From: Burkholderiaceae bacterium
GTDB taxonomy: Bacteria > Pseudomonadota > Gammaproteobacteria > Burkholderiales > Burkholderiaceae
Assembly: GCA_017998575.1 (NCBI GenBank)
Contig: JAGOCV010000087.1
Location: forward strand, 1 to 13,320
Direction of reading: 5' to 3'
Length of the DNA stretch: 13,320 nt
In this document: positions 9,339-13,320 of the stretch, in pieces
Layout of the letters: each line of letters opens with the position of its first letter
Numbering within the stretch: position 1 is the stretch's first letter
Notes under the pieces: generated by a model
Database searches by the model: none
Seen by the model: only the letters and a program-made list of their open reading frames with translations
What the model was told of the DNA's origin: nothing
Position numbers and translations under genes: made by a program

Positions 9339-10052
9339 TCAGGGCCGCGTGGCGATGCGCGGGATCGGCTCTCCGGCCGCTGGCGTCTCCACGAACCCGG
9401 CCGTGCGCCGGTAGTGCTCGGCCATGAGGCGCTGCGCCTCTTGCAGCTGGCCGCCCATCACCGCGTCGAACAGCGCGCGGTGTTCGTCGAGTTCGTTGCG
9501 GCGCTTGTAGGCCTTCTTGGCGGCCAGCTGGCGGTAGCGGTAGGCCTGGTCGTAGAGCTGCTCGCAAAAGCCCAGCAGCAGGGGGGAGCGGCAGCCCTGC
9601 AGCAGGGCGAAGTGGTAGGCGCGATGCAGCCGCTCCCACTCGGGGTTTTCCTCGAAGCTGTCGGGCTGCACCGAGCGCGGCGTGCGCGAGAGGCGGTGGA
9701 AGGCCAGCACCAGCTGTTCTTCCCATTCGGGCGAGCGCGTGGCCATGGCCTGGGCCAGCGCGAGGGATTCGATCGAGATGCGCGTGACCACCAGGTCGTC
9801 CAGGGCCTCGGCCGTGGCCTGCGCCACGCTGAAGCCGCGCTGGTCGTTGTGCACCACCCATTCCTCGCTGGCCAGGCGGTTGAGGGCTTCGCGCAGGGGA
9901 CTGGCGCCCACCTGGTAGCGGTCACGCAGCTCGTGCATCAGCAGCTTGCGGCCAGGCTCCCACTGGCCCGATATCACGTCGGCGCGCAGCCTGTCGTACG
10001 TGGCACGCGCCAGCGTGGGATTGGCAGGTTCGATGGGAGAAACAGTCGGCAT
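9339..10052 (-). CDS. GntR family transcriptional regulator, FCD subgroup
   Basis: The product has 237 residues. The N-terminal winged helix is at about 10-78 (TLARATYDRLRADVISGQWEPGRKL, then ELRDRYQVGASPLREALNRLASEEWV). A C-terminal all-helical FCD ligand-binding domain follows, with candidate metal-binding positions in RLHRAYHFALLQGC, ELDEHRALFDAV and MAEHYRRT. The pattern VGASPLREAL plus the GCRSPLLLGFCEQLYDQAYRYR stretch recalls the CsiR/GlaR-like branch. The ATG at 10052 is chosen because the frame upstream reads back through the divergent FAH gene. It is transcribed away from the FAH operon, from which its start is separated by 85 bp holding repeated TTGTCGA-type palindromes. It is therefore most simply a local, autoregulated repressor of that operon responding to a pathway carboxylate (inference). 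Confidence 0.93.
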   Translation of the reverse strand: MPTVSPIEPANPTLARATYDRLRADVISGQWEPGRKLLMHELRDRYQVGASPLREALNRLASEEWVVHNDQRGFSVAQATAEALDDLVVTRISIESLALAQAMATRSPEWEEQLVLAFHRLSRTPRSVQPDSFEENPEWERLHRAYHFALLQGCRSPLLLGFCEQLYDQAYRYRQLAAKKAYKRRNELDEHRALFDAVMGGQLQEAQRLMAEHYRRTAGFVETPAAGEPIPRIATRP

Positions 10053-10068
10053 GGGGGTTTGCCCTTGA

Positions 10069-10096
10069 TTGTCGATAACGTTCTTGGCAGGATAAT
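10069..10096 (+). promoter_or_regulatory. Predicted promoter of the FAH operon
   Basis: A -35 candidate TTGTCG (10069-10074) and a -10 candidate GATAAT (10091-10096) are separated by 16 bp. They fall in an AT-rich island upstream of the FAH start at 10138. The predicted transcription start (about 10103) lies inside the palindrome at 10096-10111, as expected for repression. Confidence 0.6.
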
Positions 10097-10111
10097 TTTT
10101 GTCGACAAAAA
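10096..10111. promoter_or_regulatory. 16-bp palindromic operator candidate for the GntR regulator
   Basis: TTTTTGTCGACAAAAA is perfectly self-complementary, with a TTGTCGACAA core typical in size and form of sites bound by FCD-type GntR dimers. A related half-perfect copy, TTGTCGATAA, lies 30 bp upstream (10069-10078). An 8-bp palindrome TTGTACAA lies just downstream (10115-10122). AACGTT follows each copy (10077-10082 and 10110-10115). Confidence 0.7.
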
Positions 10112-10137
10112 CGTTTGTACAAGGTTTTATCGATATC

Positions 10138-10998
10138 ATGCCAAAGTTTGCACGCATTGCCATCACCCCCGGTGCCGCGCCCCAATGGGCCGTCCAGCAG
10201 GGCAACGAACTGATCGCGCTGGGCGACGCCTTCGCCGCCGGCGAAGACCCGGCCGCCGGCCTGCGCCTGCTGCGCGAAGGCGTGAGCGCGGCCCAGCTGG
10301 CCAAGGGCCAGCGCGTGGATGCCGCCAGCGTCGAATGGCTGATGCCCGTCGCGCGCCCCGGCAAGGTGATCTGCCTGGGCCTCAACTACGCCGCCCATGC
10401 GGCCGAAGGCGGCCACAAGGCGCCCGAGTACCCGAGCTTCTTCCTGCGCTGCAACACCTCGCTGGCGGCGCATGCGGCGCCGCTGGTGCGCCCGCGCGTG
10501 TCCGACAAGTTCGACTACGAGGCCGAGCTCGCGGTCATCATCGGCCAGCGCGCGCGCCACCTCACCGAAGCCCAGGCACTGGACGTGGTGGCGGGCTACG
10601 CCTGCTTCAACGACGGCTCGCTGCGCGACTACCAGCGCCGCACACCGCAATGGACCATCGGCAAGAACTTCGACGCCACCGGTGCGTTCGGCCCCTGGGC
10701 CGTGCCGGCGTCCGACCTTCCGGCGGGCGCCAAGGGCCTGAAGATCGAGTCGCGCCTGAACGGCAAGGTCATGCAAAGCGACAACACGGCCAACATGATC
10801 GTCTCGGTGGCTTATGCGCTGCATCTGCTCACCGAAGCCATCACGCTGGAGCCGGGCGACGTGATCATCATGGGCACGCCCTCGGGCGTGGGCTATGCGC
10901 GCACGCCGCCGGTGTTCATGCAGCCGGGTGACACCATCGAGATCGAGATCGAAGGCGTGGGCCTGCTGTCCAACCCCGTGGTGGCGGAGGCCGCGTGA
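10138..10998 (+). CDS. Fumarylacetoacetate hydrolase (FAH) family protein
   Basis: The 286-residue product resembles acylpyruvate hydrolases, 2-oxohept-3-enedioate hydratases and related C-C bond enzymes. Visible signatures are VICLGLNYAAHAAE (His87, Glu90), FDYEAELAVIIG (metal ligands Glu128 and Glu130), YACFNDGSLRDYQ (Asp159) and the late GDVIIMGTPSGVGYARTPPVFMQPGDTIEIEIEGVG, the classic FAH C-terminal block. ATG 10138 is preferred; a longer TTG-initiated reading from 10099 would start inside the operator. Only a distant AAGG (10121-10124) is seen as ribosome-binding site. It is the first gene of the operon divergent from gntR, and its stop TGA overlaps the ATG of the next gene. It likely cleaves or hydrates a 2-oxo or 1,3-dioxo acid; the true substrate is not deducible. 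Confidence 0.93.
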   Translation: MPKFARIAITPGAAPQWAVQQGNELIALGDAFAAGEDPAAGLRLLREGVSAAQLAKGQRVDAASVEWLMPVARPGKVICLGLNYAAHAAEGGHKAPEYPSFFLRCNTSLAAHAAPLVRPRVSDKFDYEAELAVIIGQRARHLTEAQALDVVAGYACFNDGSLRDYQRRTPQWTIGKNFDATGAFGPWAVPASDLPAGAKGLKIESRLNGKVMQSDNTANMIVSVAYALHLLTEAITLEPGDVIIMGTPSGVGYARTPPVFMQPGDTIEIEIEGVGLLSNPVVAEAA

Positions 10999-11852
10999 TG
11001 ACGCAAGACGCCCGCATCACCCGCCTGCCCGACGACTTCCGCTGGCCCGGCGGCCACAAGCTGGCCGTCATCTTCAACATCGCCTACGAAGCCTGGTCCG
11101 ACGGCCAGGCGCCCGGCATCGGGCCCATGGGCAACGTGCTCAAGCCGGGCTTCTTCGACACCAATGCGCATTCGTGGGCCTCGTTCGGCCTGGTGCGCGG
11201 CATCCACCGGCTGCTGGCCATCGCCGAAAAGCACGGCGTGAAGACCAGCGTGATGGTCAACGGCGTGATCTGCGAGCGCGACCCCGCCACCGTCAGGCGC
11301 ATCGCCGAACTGGGCCACGAAGTCATCAACCACTCGTGGGGCATGGACGTGATCCCCGTGTACTTCGACGAGGCGGGCGAGCGCGCCAACCTCCAGCGCA
11401 ACCACGACCTGCTGACGCAGACCGCCGGCGTCGCGCCCATCGGCTGGATCAGCCCGCGCGGCACCGGCAGCCCGATCAGCTCGCGCCTGCTGGCCGAGGC
11501 CGGCTACCTGCACCACGGCGACGTCAACGACGACGACCGGCCGTATGTGATGGACTTCGGTGGCAAGCGCATCGTCGGCATCCCGCTCACCATGGACGTG
11601 AACGACCTGCCCACCTGCATCCGCTACGGCCAGGGACCGCGCCACATGCTCGACACCTTCGTCGACACCTACAACGCCATGCAGGCCGAAGACGTGCCGC
11701 TGATGCTCGACGTGACGGCCCACACCCACGTGATGGGCCGGCCATCGGGCGCATGGGTCTACGACGAAATCATGGCGCGCGTGAAAGCCGCCGGCGACGT
11801 GTGGATCTGCACGCGCGAAGAGATGGCGCGCCATGTGCTGAAGTCGATCTAG
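10998..11852 (+). CDS. Polysaccharide deacetylase family protein (PuuE/allantoinase-like branch)
   Basis: The product has 284 residues with a NodB-type barrel. The stop of the FAH gene (TGA, 10996-10998) shares one base with the chosen ATG (10998-11000), so translation is coupled; a GTG three bases earlier is also possible. Family landmarks are LAVIFNIAYEAWSDG in place of the TFDDG motif, GHEVINHSWGMD in place of HSxxH, GWISPRGTGSP, the NDDDRPYVMDF block, IPLTMDVNDLPT and AHTHVMGRPSGA. This set is seen in the PuuE-like, amide-hydrolysing branch rather than in true chitin or peptidoglycan deacetylases. Several canonical NodB metal residues are absent. No signal peptide is present, so it acts in the cytoplasm, probably on an amide, cyclic imide or ureide made available by the neighbouring binding protein (inference). 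Confidence 0.88.
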   Translation: MTQDARITRLPDDFRWPGGHKLAVIFNIAYEAWSDGQAPGIGPMGNVLKPGFFDTNAHSWASFGLVRGIHRLLAIAEKHGVKTSVMVNGVICERDPATVRRIAELGHEVINHSWGMDVIPVYFDEAGERANLQRNHDLLTQTAGVAPIGWISPRGTGSPISSRLLAEAGYLHHGDVNDDDRPYVMDFGGKRIVGIPLTMDVNDLPTCIRYGQGPRHMLDTFVDTYNAMQAEDVPLMLDVTAHTHVMGRPSGAWVYDEIMARVKAAGDVWICTREEMARHVLKSI

Positions 11853-11917
11853 CGCCGCGCGGCACCGCATCCGGGAGCGATGGCCGACAGCAGAGCGGCC
11901 ACGTCCCATCCGACAAC

Positions 11918-11923
11918 AAGGAG
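11918..11923 (+). promoter_or_regulatory. Strong ribosome-binding site of the second Bug gene
   Basis: AAGGAG lies 8 nt before ATG 11932. It is the best Shine-Dalgarno match of the window and fixes this start. It suggests the periplasmic binding protein is translated more strongly than its operon partners. Confidence 0.85.
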
Positions 11924-11931
11924 ACAAAGAC

Positions 11932-12909
11932 ATGTGGACGAGACGACAGTTCGCGCTCGGCGCGGCGGCTGCGGCGTTGCCGCTGGCCGGCGCACGGGCC
12001 CAGGCCCAACCCTATCCATCGCGCCCCATCCGCCTGCTGGTGCCGTTCGCACCCGGCGGCGCGCCCGACGTGGTGGCGCGTGCGCTGGCGCAGCAGGTCG
12101 GACAGCAACTGGGGCAGGGCATCGTGGTGGAGAACCGCCCGGGCGGCAACAGCATCGTGGCCACCGAAACCGTGGCCAAGGCCGCGCCCGACGGCTACAC
12201 GCTGCTGTTCGCCACCAGCTCGCACACCATCAACCCGGTCGTCTACAAGAAGCTGCCGTACGACGCGGCGACGGCGTTCGCGCCCGTCTCGCTGCTCAAG
12301 CGCACGCCAGGCCTGGTGCTGGTGGCCGGGCCGGGCACGCAGGCGCGCGACCTGCGCGGCTTCATCGAGGAAGCGCGCGGCGGCAAGCTGGCGTTCGGCT
12401 CGCCCGGCGTCGGCAACCCGCAGCAGCTGCCCGGCGAGCAGCTCAACATCATGGCCGGCACGCGCATGCTGCACGTGCCCTATCGCGGCGGCAACCTGGC
12501 GCTCAACGCGGTGATGAGTGGCGAGATCGCCTGCGCCTTCGTCAGCATGATCGCGGCCAGGGGGCCGATCGAGGCCGGCCAGGTGCGCGCGCTCGCCGTC
12601 ACCGGATCGCGGCGCCTGTCGGCGCTGCCGAACGTGCCCACCATCGCCGAGGCCGGCGTGGCCGGCTACGACATGGATGGCGGCTGGCAGGGCATCCTCG
12701 CGCCGGCCGGCACGCCGCCCGAGATCGTGCAGCGCCTGTCCGCCGAAATCCACAAGGCAGTGCGCGCGCCGCTGGTGGCCACGCGCATCCGCGAGGACGA
12801 CTCCGAGCCGATCGGCAACTCGCCGCAGGAGTTCGACCGCTTCCTGCGCGAGGACGTCGCGCGCATGAAGGCCATCGTCCAGGCGGTCGGCATCAGCATC
12901 GATTCGTGA
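11932..12909 (+). CDS. Bug/TctC family tripartite tricarboxylate transporter substrate-binding protein
   Basis: The complete protein has 325 residues and is periplasmic. The N-terminus MWTRRQFALGAAAAALPLAGARA is a Tat-like signal peptide (twin arginine at 4-5, then a hydrophobic core), with likely cleavage near ARA-QAQ. Mature-protein motifs are PSRPIRLLVPFAPGGAPDVVARALA, ENRPGGNSIVATETVAKAAPDGYTLLF, HVPYRGGNLALNAVMSGEI, ALPNVPTIAEAG and PAGTPPEIVQRLSAEI. These cover the two ligand-binding loops and the closing helix of the family. GGAPD replaces the more common GGPTD/GGTTD loop, which may tune ligand choice. It follows the deacetylase-like gene by 79 bp, a gap in which I see nothing else, and precedes a CocE-like hydrolase gene by 29 bp. 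It is a paralogue of the fragment at the left end. Its ligand is presumably a carboxylate processed by the surrounding hydrolases. Confidence 0.95.
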   Translation: MWTRRQFALGAAAAALPLAGARAQAQPYPSRPIRLLVPFAPGGAPDVVARALAQQVGQQLGQGIVVENRPGGNSIVATETVAKAAPDGYTLLFATSSHTINPVVYKKLPYDAATAFAPVSLLKRTPGLVLVAGPGTQARDLRGFIEEARGGKLAFGSPGVGNPQQLPGEQLNIMAGTRMLHVPYRGGNLALNAVMSGEIACAFVSMIAARGPIEAGQVRALAVTGSRRLSALPNVPTIAEAGVAGYDMDGGWQGILAPAGTPPEIVQRLSAEIHKAVRAPLVATRIREDDSEPIGNSPQEFDRFLREDVARMKAIVQAVGISIDS

Positions 12910-12910
12910 G

Positions 12911-12925
12911 GCGCGCACGGCGCGC
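12911..12925 (+). other. Short GC hairpin after the second Bug gene
   Basis: GCGCGC (12911-12916) pairs with GCGCGC (12920-12925) around the loop ACG, immediately after the stop codon and 13 nt before the next start. There is no U-tract. As at the left-end Bug gene, a GC hairpin separates the binding-protein gene from the next enzyme gene. Confidence 0.4.
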
Positions 12926-12938
12926 ACAGCTAGCTCAG

Positions 12939-13320
12939 ATGATCGTCGAGAAGAACACAGCCATTTCCATGGCCGATGGTGCCGTGCTGCGCGCCAACGT
13001 CTATCGCCCCGAAGCACCGGGCCGCTATCCCGTGGTGATGAGCTTCGGCGTGTACGGCAAGGACATCCACTTCGAGGATGCCTACAACGCGCAATGGAAC
13101 ACGCTCAACAGGATCTACCCGGGCCTGGCGACCGACGGATCGAGCGGGCACTACCTGCGCTGGGAAATGCCCGATCCCGAACGCTGGGTGCCCGACGGCT
13201 TCGTGATCATCGCCATCGACGCGCGCGGCACCGGGCAGTCGCCCGGTGCCGCGCGCGTCGATGGCGATGATCACGAAGCCGTCGGGCACCCAGCGTTCGG
13301 GATCGGGCATTTCCCAGCGC
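12939..13320 (+). CDS. CocE/NonD family (X-Pro dipeptidyl-peptidase S15-like) hydrolase, N-terminal fragment
   Basis: The reading begins MIVEKNTAISMADGAVLRANVYRPEAPGRYPVVMSFGVYGKD. This is the usual opening of S15/CocE hydrolases: an Asp-Gly turn, then VYRP, then a strand leading to the oxyanion region. It continues to WVPDGFVIIAIDARGTGQSPG, the conserved RGxGxSxG loop at about residues 88-101. The catalytic GxSYxG serine lies beyond the window. From about position 13241 the frame stays open, but the sequence is the reverse complement of 13157-13236, so the last 26 or so codons are artefactual. Family members hydrolyse esters or amides and are usually 500-650 residues, so about 100 genuine residues are present here. 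It is the fourth gene of the GntR-linked operon. No clear ribosome-binding site is visible before ATG 12939. Confidence 0.82.
   Translation, partial: MIVEKNTAISMADGAVLRANVYRPEAPGRYPVVMSFGVYGKDIHFEDAYNAQWNTLNRIYPGLATDGSSGHYLRWEMPDPERWVPDGFVIIAIDARGTGQSPGAARVDGDDHEAVGHPAFGIGHFPA
13157..13320. repeat. Perfect fold-back inverted repeat at right end (80-bp arms)
   Basis: Positions 13157-13236 are the exact reverse complement of 13241-13320, with a 4-nt loop (AGTC). The turn falls on a natural 7-bp mini-hairpin (ACCGGGC-AGTC-GCCCGGT) inside the GTGQSPG codons of the CocE-like gene. A perfect 80-bp inverted repeat inside a conserved coding region is not credible as natural gene sequence and marks a chimeric end. 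Confidence 0.95.

Noticed and set aside
10099..10137. TTG start extending the FAH protein by 13 residues
   Set aside because: It begins inside the operator palindrome and near the predicted transcription start. The ATG at 10138 starts the family-like sequence MPKFARI.
11853..11931. Possible small gene or promoter between the deacetylase-like gene and the Bug gene
   Set aside because: Apart from the ribosome-binding site at 11918-11923, no promoter-like boxes, hairpin or plausible reading frame were found.
12928..12935. AGCTAGCT palindrome before the CocE-like gene
   Set aside because: Eight bases are too short to be distinctive and no related copies occur nearby.

Overview
The window reads as high-GC chromosomal DNA of a betaproteobacterium, most likely Burkholderiales and close to Comamonadaceae such as Variovorax or Ramlibacter. 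The placement rests on GC-rich third codon positions, on two Bug/TctC-type periplasmic binding protein genes next to degradative enzymes (a gene family strongly expanded in this order), and on the character of AlaRS. It is inferred, not proven by a marker search.

Layout. (1) Positions 1-3535, plus strand: the C-terminal end of a Bug-family solute-binding protein, then four closely spaced catabolic genes: amidohydrolase, flavin reductase-like FMN protein, HpcH/HpaI aldolase and a two-barrel cupin protein. (2) Positions 3537-6518, minus strand and convergent: an IclR regulator and, upstream of it, a SulP anion transporter fused to STAS and cyclic-nucleotide-binding domains. The sulP stop codon sits inside the iclR ribosome-binding region, so the pair looks translationally coupled. 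(3) Positions 6643-9267, plus strand: complete alaS, with a perfect TATAAT box upstream and a clear intrinsic terminator downstream. (4) Positions 9339-10052, minus strand: a GntR/FCD regulator. It is divergent from a plus-strand operon of FAH-family hydrolase, polysaccharide-deacetylase-like hydrolase, Bug-family binding protein and the start of a CocE/NonD-type hydrolase that runs off the window. The divergent intergenic region holds a promoter with repeated palindromic operator candidates.

How the genes may work together. Both catabolic blocks combine a periplasmic carboxylate-binding protein with C-O, C-N or C-C bond hydrolases or lyases and a local regulator (IclR for the first, by proximity; GntR for the second). 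This suggests two separate modules for uptake and breakdown of organic acids, esters or amides, placed on either side of the housekeeping gene alaS. No substrate can be read from the sequence. The Bug proteins normally serve tripartite tricarboxylate transporters or sensing, and no membrane permease for them is present here.

Both ends of the window are perfect fold-back inverted repeats (44-bp and 80-bp arms). Each turns around at a small natural hairpin inside a coding gene. The outermost about 40 bp on the left and 80 bp on the right are therefore best treated as sequencing or assembly artefacts rather than real genome sequence.

All gaps between genes are short (none above about 120 bp). 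No tRNA, rRNA, CRISPR array, insertion sequence or phage gene was seen.
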